Below are positions 56,610-64,000 of a stretch of 64,000 nucleotides of DNA, one piece after another. A program made the position numbers and the translations under genes. Positions within the stretch are counted from its first letter, which is position 1; every line of letters starts with the position of its first letter. Source of the DNA: Phytopseudomonas seleniipraecipitans (GTDB lineage Bacteria; Pseudomonadota; Gammaproteobacteria; Pseudomonadales; Pseudomonadaceae); contig NZ_FNBM01000004.1 in NCBI RefSeq assembly GCF_900102335.1, positions 303,052 to 367,051 on the forward strand, given 5' to 3'. Below the pieces are notes generated by a model. The model saw only the letters and a program-made list of their open reading frames with translations. It ran no database searches and was not told the DNA's origin.

Positions 56610-56999
56610 ATGACCATCGCCCATAGCCTGTCGCTCGCCGCGGCAATCGCGCTGCTGAGTGCCTGCGCGAGCCCGTCGAAAAGCGTCGCCGTTCAGCAAC
56701 AGACGCAGTGCCCGCTCAACCTGCAAGTGGGCCAGCAGATGATCCTCAGCCTGCCGAGCAATCCCACCACCGGTTACCGCTGGGCAGTGCGTGAAGACGC
56801 CAGCAGCATACTCAAAAGCCTCGGCCCGGAAGTCTACAGCGCGTCGCAATCCGATCTGGTCGGCGGCGATGGGCACTCCACTTGGCGCTTCCAGGCAATC
56901 GGCAGCGGCGAGGCACAATTGTTGCTGACCTATGCCCAGCCCTGGGACGCCAGCACCGAACCAGCCGAAACGTTCGACTGCCGGATTCAGGTTCGTTAA
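56610..56999 (+). CDS. Chagasin-like (I42) protease inhibitor lipoprotein
   Basis: The ATG at 56610 gives 129 residues; the open frame upstream reads through the cupin gene and is not coding. The lipobox is LSAC (Cys18). The mature part has the I42 hallmarks NPTTGYRW and a later GGDGHSTWRFQAIGSGEAQLLLTYAQPW (the equivalent of the chagasin RPW loop). It should inhibit papain-like cysteine proteases from the cell envelope. Confidence 0.88.
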   Translation: MTIAHSLSLAAAIALLSACASPSKSVAVQQQTQCPLNLQVGQQMILSLPSNPTTGYRWAVREDASSILKSLGPEVYSASQSDLVGGDGHSTWRFQAIGSGEAQLLLTYAQPWDASTEPAETFDCRIQVR

Positions 57000-57157
57000 G
57001 GCCGCTGCACGTCTGCTGATGTCGGGCGAGCCATCGATCGGCCCTCTCGACAGACGATGAATGGCGGCGCCGCTACCGACGAATAACGTCGACAAGGTTT
57101 GGCTAATCGCCGGACTTGGCTAAAATGCGCGCCTTTCCAGCGCCGCGCAGACCGACC

Positions 57158-57901
57158 GTGAACAGACAGCCCGACCAACTTTTCGCCCAGCCTCTGGATC
57201 AGGTGCCAGATTTCGTGTTCAACGAAGACGTGGCGCGCGTGTTCCCGGACATGATCAAGCGCTCGGTGCCCGGTTATCCGACCATCGTCGAGAACATCGG
57301 TGTGCTGGCCGGCCAGTTCGCACAACCCAACAGCCTGCTCTATGACCTGGGCAGCTCCCTGGGCGCCGTTACCCAGGCACTGCGTCGCCACGTGCAGGTC
57401 GAGGGTTGCCGAGTCATCGCTGTAGACAACTCGGTGGCCATGGTCGAGCGTTGCCGCGAGTACCTGCATGCCCAGGACGCCATGTTTCAGGAGTTGCTGC
57501 CGGTGGAAGTCATCGAGGCAGACATCCTCGCCATGCAGTGGCAGCCGGCCTCTCTGGTGGCGATGAATTTCACCCTGCAGTTCATCGCCCCGGAAAATCG
57601 CCTGGAACTGCTCAGCCGGATCCACCGCACGTTGCTGCCTGGCGGCGCGCTGATCCTTTCGGAAAAACTGCGCTTCGAGGACCAGCAGCAACATGCCCTG
57701 CTCACCGATCTGCACGTGGCGTTCAAGCGCGCCAACGGCTACAGCGAGCTGGAAATCGCCCAGAAACGCAGCGCCATCGAAAATGTAATGCTGCCCGACA
57801 GCCTCGAACAGCACCGTGAACGCCTGCTCGCCGCCGGCTTCAGCAACGTGGTGCCGTGGTTCCAGTGCCTGAACTTCGCCTCCTTGGTGGCCCTGCCATG
57901 A
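57158..57901 (+). CDS. cmoA: Carboxy-S-adenosyl-L-methionine synthase
   Basis: A GTG at 57158 gives 247 residues beginning [52 protein letters not shown], matching the usual CmoA start; an ATG at 57124 is the alternative. The SAM motif is [17 protein letters not shown]. CmoA makes carboxy-SAM from SAM and prephenate, which CmoB uses on tRNA U34. The stop overlaps cmoB by 4 bases. Confidence 0.94.
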   Translation: MNRQPDQLFAQPLDQVPDFVFNEDVARVFPDMIKRSVPGYPTIVENIGVLAGQFAQPNSLLYDLGSSLGAVTQALRRHVQVEGCRVIAVDNSVAMVERCREYLHAQDAMFQELLPVEVIEADILAMQWQPASLVAMNFTLQFIAPENRLELLSRIHRTLLPGGALILSEKLRFEDQQQHALLTDLHVAFKRANGYSELEIAQKRSAIENVMLPDSLEQHRERLLAAGFSNVVPWFQCLNFASLVALP

Positions 57902-58866
57902 TGCGCCGCATGGACCTCGACGCCCTGCAGGCGCAGCTCGCCGGTACCCCGCTGCAAGAATGGAGCGCAGACTTGCCGGGGCAGATCGACGCCAGGCTGG
58001 CCATCGGCCATGGCGACCTTCAACGTTGGTACGCAGCGGTCGAGGCGCTGCCGCCGCTGGTGGCCGAGCAGATCGACTTGCGCGATGACTTCCGCCTCGA
58101 CGGCCCCCGTGACGAAACCGCACGGGCAGCGCTGGATAGCGCCCTGCGCGGGTTGATCCCATGGCGCAAAGGCCCGTTTCATCTGTTCGACGTGCACGTC
58201 GACACCGAGTGGCGCTCGGACTGGAAATGGCAGCGGGTCTCCCCGCACCTCGATCTGACCGGCAAGCGCGTGCTCGATGTCGGCTGCGGCAACGGCTACT
58301 ACATGTGGCGCATGCTCGGCGACGGCGCCGCAAGCGTGGTCGGCATCGACCCGAACTGGCTGTTCCTTTGCCAGTTCCTGGCCATGAAACATTACCTGCC
58401 AGACATGCCAGCCTGGCACCTGCCCATCGGCATCGAAGACCTGCCGGCGAAACTGCAAGGCTTCGACACCGTGTTTTCGATGGGCGTGCTGTACCACCGG
58501 CGCTCGCCCATCGACCACCTGCTGGAGCTCAAGGACTGCCTGCTCAAGGGCGGCGAGCTGGTGCTGGAAACCCTGGTGGTGGAAGGCGATGCCAATCAGG
58601 TGCTGGTTCCCGAAGATCGCTACGCGCAAATGCGCAATGTGTGGTTCCTGCCCTCGGTACCGGCGCTTGAGTTATGGCTGCGCCGCGCTGGCTTCGTCGA
58701 TGTGCGCTGCGTGGACGTGAGCGTCACCTCGGTCGAGGAGCAGCGCAGCACCGAGTGGATGCGCTACCAGTCGCTACCGGAATTCCTCGACCCGCTGGAT
58801 CACAGCCGCACCATCGAAGGCCTGCCTGCGCCAAGGCGCGCCGTGCTGGTCGCGCGCAAGCCCTAG
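57898..58866 (+). CDS. cmoB: tRNA U34 carboxymethyltransferase
   Basis: The ATG at 57898 overlaps the cmoA stop (ATGA); an ATG follows at 57901. The 322 residues contain [55 protein letters not shown], the CmoB signature with SAM motif I, and [19 protein letters not shown]. It transfers the carboxymethyl group to 5-hydroxyuridine 34 in tRNA. Confidence 0.95.
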   Translation: MMRRMDLDALQAQLAGTPLQEWSADLPGQIDARLAIGHGDLQRWYAAVEALPPLVAEQIDLRDDFRLDGPRDETARAALDSALRGLIPWRKGPFHLFDVHVDTEWRSDWKWQRVSPHLDLTGKRVLDVGCGNGYYMWRMLGDGAASVVGIDPNWLFLCQFLAMKHYLPDMPAWHLPIGIEDLPAKLQGFDTVFSMGVLYHRRSPIDHLLELKDCLLKGGELVLETLVVEGDANQVLVPEDRYAQMRNVWFLPSVPALELWLRRAGFVDVRCVDVSVTSVEEQRSTEWMRYQSLPEFLDPLDHSRTIEGLPAPRRAVLVARKP

Positions 58867-58941
58867 GCAGCGTTCTCATTTGAGGTCATCGGGCATCACC
58901 GTTACCTTTTTACGTTTGGGAATGGCGGATGTTTTAACCCT

Positions 58942-59208
58942 AAGCTGGTATCGGCAGATAAGTGCTATGACTCAGATGTTTTGATTGAGACGATCCAGCA
59001 GTGCGCAGCCCAGACTGTAATTCCTGCAAGGAGACATCGCTTAAACCCTCGACCACTGGATCGCCGTGTCTACAGGGTACGTAATTTGGTTGAGCGATAT
59101 TTCCAGAAGCTGAAGCAGTTTCGCCGGATTGCGACAAGGTACGGGCGGTTGACCAGAAACTACCGGTCAATGCTCAGCCTCGTATCAGCAGTCACCTGGC
59201 TGGCCTAA
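58942..59208 (+). pseudogene. IS5-family transposase remnant (C-terminal part)
   Basis: The frame has no proper start and reads LVSADKCYDSDVLIETIQQCAAQ, then DRRVYRVRNLVERYFQKLKQFRRIATRYGRLTRNYRSMLSLVSAVTWL. This is the C-terminal end of an IS5/IS427-type DDE transposase: the ADK-YDSD part and the RNLVER-F-KLK-FRR-ATRY segment with its catalytic Glu. The N-terminal two thirds and clear terminal repeats are missing. It marks the edge of the acquired MarR-monooxygenase block. Confidence 0.85.
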
Positions 59209-59256
59209 TTGAGAACCACCCTAGTGACCGCCATCAATTTCCGACAAAATACCGTA

Positions 59257-59703
59257 ATGGAAAATGAACAAGATATTCATCCAGACGCGGCTGTTGCTCC
59301 TAGCTACCTCGCGAAGCACGCAGAGCGTGTGTTTCATCGCGCGGTAGAGGCAGCGTTACGGTCACATGGAACCTCGCTCACTTTAATTGGCCCGTTACTG
59401 TGGCTGGCTTGGCGCGGCCCGATGCTTCAGCGGGACCTCGTGAAAGCGTCTGCGATAAAACAGCCCGCCATGGTTGCGACTTTAGACAAGCTAGAAGCAG
59501 CAGGCCTGATCGAACGTGCCGTCGTGGCGACAAACAAGCGCGCTGCGCTTGTAAGCATCACACCGCGCGGTCGGGATACGGCAGCGCTAGGACGGCAGAT
59601 TTTGCTCGATACCAACGCACGTGGCATGAGTGGATTCACGCCAGAGGAGGCAGCCATTTTACTGGCGTTACTCCAGCGGTTCATCAAAAATTTGGAAGAC
59701 TGA
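59257..59703 (+). CDS. MarR-family transcriptional regulator
   Basis: The ATG at 59257 gives 148 residues. The winged helix is GPMLQRDLVKASAIKQPAMVATLDKLEAAGLIERAVVATNKRAALVSITPRGRD. It is followed, in the same direction, by an FAD monooxygenase gene 69 bases on, and two matching palindromes stand in that gap. It should repress the monooxygenase until a small aromatic or drug-like ligand binds; this is inferred from the layout. Confidence 0.88.
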   Translation: MENEQDIHPDAAVAPSYLAKHAERVFHRAVEAALRSHGTSLTLIGPLLWLAWRGPMLQRDLVKASAIKQPAMVATLDKLEAAGLIERAVVATNKRAALVSITPRGRDTAALGRQILLDTNARGMSGFTPEEAAILLALLQRFIKNLED

Positions 59704-59708
59704 CTCTT

Positions 59709-59724
59709 ATATCACACGTGATGT
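59709..59724. promoter_or_regulatory. Candidate MarR operator 1
   Basis: ATATCACACGTGATGT is a near-perfect palindrome (ATCAC/GTGAT core). It begins 6 bases after the marR-family stop. A sister site starts 22 bases later, two turns of the helix. Confidence 0.65.
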
Positions 59725-59730
59725 TTATTT

Positions 59731-59746
59731 ATATCACGCATGATAT
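59731..59746. promoter_or_regulatory. Candidate MarR operator 2
   Basis: ATATCACGCATGATAT shares 13 of 16 positions with the site at 59709-59724 and is palindromic in ATATCA/TGATAT. It ends 26 bases before the monooxygenase ATG. Confidence 0.65.
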
Positions 59747-59772
59747 TGTGCGCGGACTACAGGAGAGTCCGT

Positions 59773-60969
59773 ATGCGTAAAAAAATTTTGATCAGTGGCG
59801 CAAGTGTTGCTGGAAATACCACAGCCTGGTGGCTTTCCCGGTATGGCTTTGATGTGACTGTTATTGAAAAGGCGCCTGCTTTTCGTAACGGGGGCCAAAA
59901 CGTAGATGTCCGCGGTGCAGGTCGAGTGGTCCTGCGCAAGATGGGACTTGAGCAAGCAGCCCAAGCTCTTGGCACCGGTGAAATTGGCACTGATTGGGTA
60001 GACGAAGATGATAATCCCATCGCGCGCTTTCACGTCGACGATATAGGCGACGGGCCAACAGCAGAGCTGGAAATAATGCGTGGCGACATTGCGCGAATGA
60101 TCTACGAGCCTGCAAGTAGCCGATCAACCTTTCTTTTCAGTGAGACCATCAGGGCTCTTGAGCAAGATGCAGACGGCGTCACCGTCCACTTCAGTAATAG
60201 CCCAAGTGCTCGATACGATGCCGTCATCGTTGCAGAAGGCGTCGGATCACCCACTCGCGAATTGATTTTTCCAGGAGAGAACAATCCGAAGTGGATGGAC
60301 ATGACGCTTGCCTATTTCGCAATACCCAAAACTTCCGCCGATGGCGTGTTCGCACGTCAATACAACACCGTGGGTGGAATCGGTGCGACGTTAAAGCCTG
60401 GTCGTGGGAACAACGTGCATGTCTACATGGGGATGCAGAAAAAGCCTGAAGGCGAGAACGACTGGCCTATAGAGCGGCAGAAACAGTTCCTTCAGGAGCG
60501 GTTCTCCGACGCAGGATGGCATTTTCCACGCATTCTTGAAGGCATGAACAAAACTGATAATTTCTATTTTGATGTTCTGCGCCAAGTGAGAATGCGCCGC
60601 TGGCATCACGACCGTGTCGTCCTTACGGGTGACGCGGCATGGTGCGTTACGCCGTTATCTGGCATCGGCACTACACTCGCTATCGTCGGCGGCTATGTAT
60701 TGGCTGGCGAGCTATCTCGAACAGACGATCTTCCATCTGCACTGGTCGCGTATGAGCGCGTCATGCGACCGTTTGTGAAAGAAGGGCAAGGCGTTCCCAA
60801 ATTCGTGCCGCGCATGCTTTGGCCTCACACTCGTACAGGGCTTAAATTGCTCAGAAGTGCAATGCAACTTGCAGGGAAACCGGCAGTACGTAAAACATTT
60901 TCCAAACTATTCCTGCGGGATGCGGAAAAAATTGACCTTCCGGACTATGCATCCGACGTCACCCCTTAA
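59773..60969 (+). CDS. FAD-dependent monooxygenase (class A, TetX/UbiH-like)
   Basis: The ATG at 59773 follows AGGAGAG. The 398 residues start KKILISGASVAGNTTAWWLSRYGFDVTVIEKAP (FAD-binding GxSxxG variant) and include VVLTGDAAWCVTPLSGIGTTLAIVGGYVLAGEL, the GD motif of class A flavin monooxygenases. Members near MarR regulators hydroxylate aromatic compounds or inactivate drugs such as tetracyclines. Codon use is more AT-rich than surrounding core genes. Substrate cannot be assigned. Confidence 0.88.
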   Translation: MRKKILISGASVAGNTTAWWLSRYGFDVTVIEKAPAFRNGGQNVDVRGAGRVVLRKMGLEQAAQALGTGEIGTDWVDEDDNPIARFHVDDIGDGPTAELEIMRGDIARMIYEPASSRSTFLFSETIRALEQDADGVTVHFSNSPSARYDAVIVAEGVGSPTRELIFPGENNPKWMDMTLAYFAIPKTSADGVFARQYNTVGGIGATLKPGRGNNVHVYMGMQKKPEGENDWPIERQKQFLQERFSDAGWHFPRILEGMNKTDNFYFDVLRQVRMRRWHHDRVVLTGDAAWCVTPLSGIGTTLAIVGGYVLAGELSRTDDLPSALVAYERVMRPFVKEGQGVPKFVPRMLWPHTRTGLKLLRSAMQLAGKPAVRKTFSKLFLRDAEKIDLPDYASDVTP

Positions 60970-61080
60970 CAGGCTAGGGTTCGTTAGGCTGCGCGTGCGT
61001 GGAGACTTTGTCGAATCGGTAATACGCCTGCCAGATGAGCCTGTTGCTGAACCGTAACAAGCCGGCCTCGGCGTCGTCTA

Positions 61081-61350
61081 TTACCGGCTACTTTTGCGTC
61101 TCCACTCGGCTTGCCGCGTGACAATCAAGCGCAGAGGCATCTGCGCTCCAGCGCTCACTCGCTCGTGCGCGCTGCCCAGGCGCACTTGACCAATACCTTC
61201 GAGCCTTAGCAGGCGGCGCATCTTGCGCCTCCAGCACCAAGCGAAATACCAGTCACCCAGACACTGCGCCAGCTCTGCTGGAAAGCTGCCTGGTAACCGA
61301 GCTTGATCGGTGTGCTCGGCACCTGCTGAATGCTGTTTGCTCGTCGTCAT
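61081..61350 (-). CDS. Small basic protein of unknown function
   Basis: An ATG at 61350 with GAGGAG 8 bases upstream gives 89 residues. The middle has FPAELAQCLGDWYFAWCWRRKMRRLLRLEG, an aromatic then strongly basic helix; the C-terminus is also basic. It is divergent from the LysR gene 125 bases away. Small Arg-rich DUF1127-like proteins often sit opposite LysR genes, but the match here is too weak to name. Confidence 0.5.
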   Translation of the reverse strand: MTTSKQHSAGAEHTDQARLPGSFPAELAQCLGDWYFAWCWRRKMRRLLRLEGIGQVRLGSAHERVSAGAQMPLRLIVTRQAEWRRKSSR

Positions 61351-61475
61351 AACAACGCTCCTCACCACCTGTGAACACCGGTTATCGGTGATCGCTTGCC
61401 GACAGATTGAGTTGCGCCTACCGTTAAGGCAAATGAGTAATACCAAACTATCAATTAAGAAAACATTAACAACCC

Positions 61476-62378
61476 ATGAAGAGCACGCTCCTGGCCGACA
61501 TACCCGCTGCGCTTCCGCTACTGGAAAGCGATGTCCTGAAGACGTTCGTCGGTATCGCCGAAAGCGGCAGTTTCACCCGCACCGCTGCGCAGGTGTTTCG
61601 CACCACGGCAGCCGTAAGCCAACAGATCAAGCGCCTGGAAGAAACCTTGGGCCGCAGCCTATTCCTACGAGAAAGCCGTCGCGTACGGCTAACCACGGAT
61701 GGCGAGATTTTGCTCGGCTACGCCCGCCGCCTGCTCAAGCTTAACGAGGAAGCGGTATCGCACTTTCTGGTTCCCAATCTGGCGGGCACCGTCCGTTTTG
61801 GTACGCCCTTCGATATCGGCGTTGGCGCCCTTCCCGATCTGCTTTCGCAATTCGCCCTCAGCCATCCGGCGGTTCAGGTTGATGTGTCAGTAGGCCGCAG
61901 CTGCGAGCTGATCGAGCGCCTGGATGCCGGGGAGCTGGACCTCACCTTGCTGAACACCGGCAACGGCGACGCCGACGACTCCCGAGGGGAAATCATCTGC
62001 AGCGAATCGCTGGTGTGGGCTGGTCGTGATGGTGGGCTAGCGGTCAAGCGCATGCCATTGCCGCTGGCCGTCGCCAGCCGCGGCTGCGCCTGGCGGCGTG
62101 CTGCTATGGATGGATTGGACCGGCTGGGCCGCAGTTACCGCATTGCCTACTCAAGCGAGCAGTGCGCCGGCCAGGAAGCGGCGCTGCTGGCCGATCTGGC
62201 CATTGCAGCCTTCCCTGCCAGCTTGGTGAAACCACCGTTGCGCCGCCTCTCCCAGCAGGAGTTCGGGCTGCCGCCGCTGGGGGATTACCACATCAAATTG
62301 TTACGTGGCAGCAACCGTGGCGCCGCCGCCGAAGCATTGGCAGCACAGGTCGCAGTGGCCTACGGGGCAAAGCGCTAG
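61476..62378 (+). CDS. LysR-family transcriptional regulator
   Basis: The 300-residue protein has the Lys[65 protein letters not shown] and an effector domain with [37 protein letters not shown]. The target is not known; the divergent small gene is a candidate. The stop overlaps pdxJ by 4 bases, tail to tail. Confidence 0.9.
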   Translation: MKSTLLADIPAALPLLESDVLKTFVGIAESGSFTRTAAQVFRTTAAVSQQIKRLEETLGRSLFLRESRRVRLTTDGEILLGYARRLLKLNEEAVSHFLVPNLAGTVRFGTPFDIGVGALPDLLSQFALSHPAVQVDVSVGRSCELIERLDAGELDLTLLNTGNGDADDSRGEIICSESLVWAGRDGGLAVKRMPLPLAVASRGCAWRRAAMDGLDRLGRSYRIAYSSEQCAGQEAALLADLAIAAFPASLVKPPLRRLSQQEFGLPPLGDYHIKLLRGSNRGAAAEALAAQVAVAYGAKR

Positions 62379-63118
62379 TGCGCGGCGGCACTCTCGATCA
62401 ATTGCTTCATCTCCCGCACCGCATCCTTGAAGCCAACGAACAGCGCGTGGCTCACCAGCGCATGGCCGATGTTCAGCTCGTTGATACCGGGGATCGCCGC
62501 CACTGGCTCGACATTGTGGTAATGCAGGCCATGGCCGGCATTGACGATCAGCCCTAGCGAAACGCCCAAGGCAACGCCTTCGCGGATACGCTGCAGTTCG
62601 ATGGCAGCCTGCTGCGGATCATGCGCATCGGCATAACGGCCAGTGTGCAGCTCGATAGCCGGCGCGCCAGTGCGCTTGCTCGCCTCGATCTGCCGTGGGT
62701 CCGCATCGATGAACAGCGAAACCTCACTATCAACGGCCGCTAGCCGCTTTACCGCTGCAGCGATGCGCGCTTCCTGCCCGGCCACATCCAGACCACCTTC
62801 AGTGGTCAACTCCTGACGAGTTTCCGGCACCAGGCAGACGTGCTCCGGGCGAATTTCTTCGGCGAAGTCGAGCATGAAATCGGTCACGCCCATCTCGAAG
62901 TTCATGCGCGTCTGCATGACTTCCTTGAGCAGGCGCACATCGCGCTCCTGAATGTGCCGGCGATCTTCACGCAGGTGCACGGTAATGCCATCAGCCCCGG
63001 CCTCTTCCGCATCCAGCGCCGCCTTGACCGGGTCGGGATAGCGCGTGCCGCGTGCCTGACGCAGGGTGGCGACGTGGTCGATATTCACGCCCAGCAAAAC
63101 ACGATTGGCTTTAGTCAC
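62375..63118 (-). CDS. pdxJ: Pyridoxine 5'-phosphate synthase
   Basis: The 247-residue TIM-barrel enzyme carries [54 protein letters not shown] and [12 protein letters not shown]. It joins 1-deoxyxylulose 5-phosphate and aminoacetone phosphate to make vitamin B6. It overlaps recO by 8 bases in the standard era-recO-pdxJ order. Confidence 0.97.
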   Translation of the reverse strand: MTKANRVLLGVNIDHVATLRQARGTRYPDPVKAALDAEEAGADGITVHLREDRRHIQERDVRLLKEVMQTRMNFEMGVTDFMLDFAEEIRPEHVCLVPETRQELTTEGGLDVAGQEARIAAAVKRLAAVDSEVSLFIDADPRQIEASKRTGAPAIELHTGRYADAHDPQQAAIELQRIREGVALGVSLGLIVNAGHGLHYHNVEPVAAIPGINELNIGHALVSHALFVGFKDAVREMKQLIESAAAH

Positions 63119-63809
63119 GGGTCGGCTCCTTGAGCGTCATGAACAATTCGCGGCTGACCAGAGGTCGACCGCCCAGATGAGGTGCCAGCGCCTGACGCAT
63201 CAGCCGTTTGGCTGCGGCTAGCGCCCCTGGCGCGGTCCAGTCGGCCTCGGCCATGGCCAGCAGTTCGCTGCCCAGAAAGGCACCAGGCTGCCAATGGCCG
63301 ATGGGCAAGAAGCCGCTATCGGCCTGCAGTCGGTACAAACCGCCCTCGACGACAGCGTCACCCTGCACGTCGTTGTGCAGAGCGAAACCATAGCCGAGTT
63401 CATCGAGCAGCCGCCATTCGAAGGCGCGCAGCAGCGGCTCCAACGCGCGCCCCTGGGCCAGCGCCAGCACCGTCATGGCGTACTGTTCGAAAATCACCGG
63501 ATGCGGATCTTCGGCCGGCAGTACACGGATCAGCAATTCGTTGAGGTACAGGCCGCTGAACAGCGCCTCGCCGGAGAGCAAATTGGGAATACCGGAGGCT
63601 TCCAGCCGGCCGACGTTCTTCAGCTCGCCGCGGCCGCGGGTTTCCAGCTCAAGAGGAATGAACGGCCTGGCGAGGCTGCCGGCCTTGCCCCGTGCGCCGC
63701 GTAACACGGCACGCAGGCGCCCCTGGGGCGTAAGAAAGTCAACCAGCGCACTGCTTTCACGGTACGCACGGCTGTGCAAGACATAGGCGGGCTGGCTGAG
63801 CGCAAGCAT
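63111..63809 (-). CDS. recO: DNA repair protein RecO
   Basis: The 232-residue protein begins with an OB-fold ([65 protein letters not shown]) and continues with a helical domain. RecO loads RecA with RecF/RecR. It follows era by 65 bases and overlaps pdxJ. Confidence 0.95.
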   Translation of the reverse strand: MLALSQPAYVLHSRAYRESSALVDFLTPQGRLRAVLRGARGKAGSLARPFIPLELETRGRGELKNVGRLEASGIPNLLSGEALFSGLYLNELLIRVLPAEDPHPVIFEQYAMTVLALAQGRALEPLLRAFEWRLLDELGYGFALHNDVQGDAVVEGGLYRLQADSGFLPIGHWQPGAFLGSELLAMAEADWTAPGALAAAKRLMRQALAPHLGGRPLVSRELFMTLKEPTRD

Positions 63810-63874
63810 GCTGAATCACTCGCTGTCGGTGCCAGCCGCAAGGCGGCGGGATGCCGGGACGCCGGGCGCCGGGT

Positions 63875-64000
63875 CAGATATTGTCGTAGCCCAAGGAACG
63901 CAGGGCGCGCTCATCGTCGGACCAGCCGCTTTTGACCTTAACCCAGAGGTTGAGCATGACCTTGGTGTCGAACATCGACTCCATGTCCTTGCGCGCGTCC
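63875..64000 (-). CDS. era: GTPase Era (partial, 3' end only)
   Basis: Only the last 41 codons are present: [41 protein letters not shown] then stop. This is the end of the KH domain of Era, the GTPase for 16S rRNA maturation. Its place before recO and pdxJ supports this. Confidence 0.93.

Overview
The window is chromosomal DNA of a Pseudomonas species. The basis is the housekeeping gene content and order (era-recO-pdxJ, glpFKRD, braCDEFG, opgGH, cmoAB, an imuA-imuB-dnaE2 cassette, a second Lon of the AsrA type), the high-GC codon use, and a Pf-type filamentous prophage. The species cannot be fixed from the sequence alone; gene neighbourhoods differ from P. aeruginosa.

Region 1 (1-10.65 kb) is an integrated element beside a tRNA-Ser(CGA). 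From left to right it holds the visible part of an AT-rich gene coding an AAA/ABC-type ATPase joined to a methyltransferase-like motif, then a complete Pf-like inovirus in the canonical order: repressor, excisionase-like protein, small early proteins, ssDNA-binding protein, PfsE-like pilus inhibitor, coat proteins, a central terminator, adsorption protein, pVI-like protein, Zot ATPase, replication initiator and tyrosine integrase. A small cargo gene of unknown function sits between the integrase and the tRNA. No copy of the tRNA 3' end is visible in the first 1.4 kb, so the left end of the element may lie outside the window and the ATPase-methyltransferase may be prophage cargo.

Region 2 (10.9-16.1 kb) is the SOS mutasome imuA-imuB-dnaE2 behind a near-ideal LexA box. 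Region 3 (16.2-21.1 kb) is a leftward cluster: a cupredoxin of the 'methylamine utilization' type, a GGDEF/EAL protein with altered signature motifs, a DUF3034 outer-membrane protein, a truncated-haemoglobin lipoprotein and an ElaA acetyltransferase. Region 4 (21.2-26.0 kb) has an AraC regulator divergent from an AsrA-type Lon protease, then an MFS transporter. Region 5 (26.3-31.8 kb) makes osmoregulated periplasmic glucans: an OpgC-like acyltransferase, opgG and opgH.

Region 6 (31.8-41.7 kb) has a hydroxypyruvate isomerase-like gene, two small DUF proteins, the branched-chain amino acid ABC transporter braCDEFG, an RsuA-like protein lacking the expected catalytic Asp, DUF1456, TrmO and a monothiol glutaredoxin. 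Region 7 (41.8-48.6 kb) has a molybdopterin oxidoreductase, argF with an overlapping ABC ATPase gene, a PhzF-like protein, a periplasmic binding protein and YbaK. Region 8 (48.9-54.1 kb) is the glycerol regulon glpF-glpK-glpR-glpD with candidate GlpR operators. Region 9 (54.0-58.9 kb) has a secreted alpha/beta hydrolase, metR, a small cupin, a chagasin-like inhibitor lipoprotein and cmoA-cmoB.

Region 10 (58.9-61.0 kb) looks acquired: an IS5-type transposase remnant, a MarR regulator and an FAD monooxygenase with two matching operators between them. Region 11 (61.1-64.0 kb) has a small unknown gene divergent from a LysR regulator, then pdxJ, recO and the 3' end of era on the minus strand.
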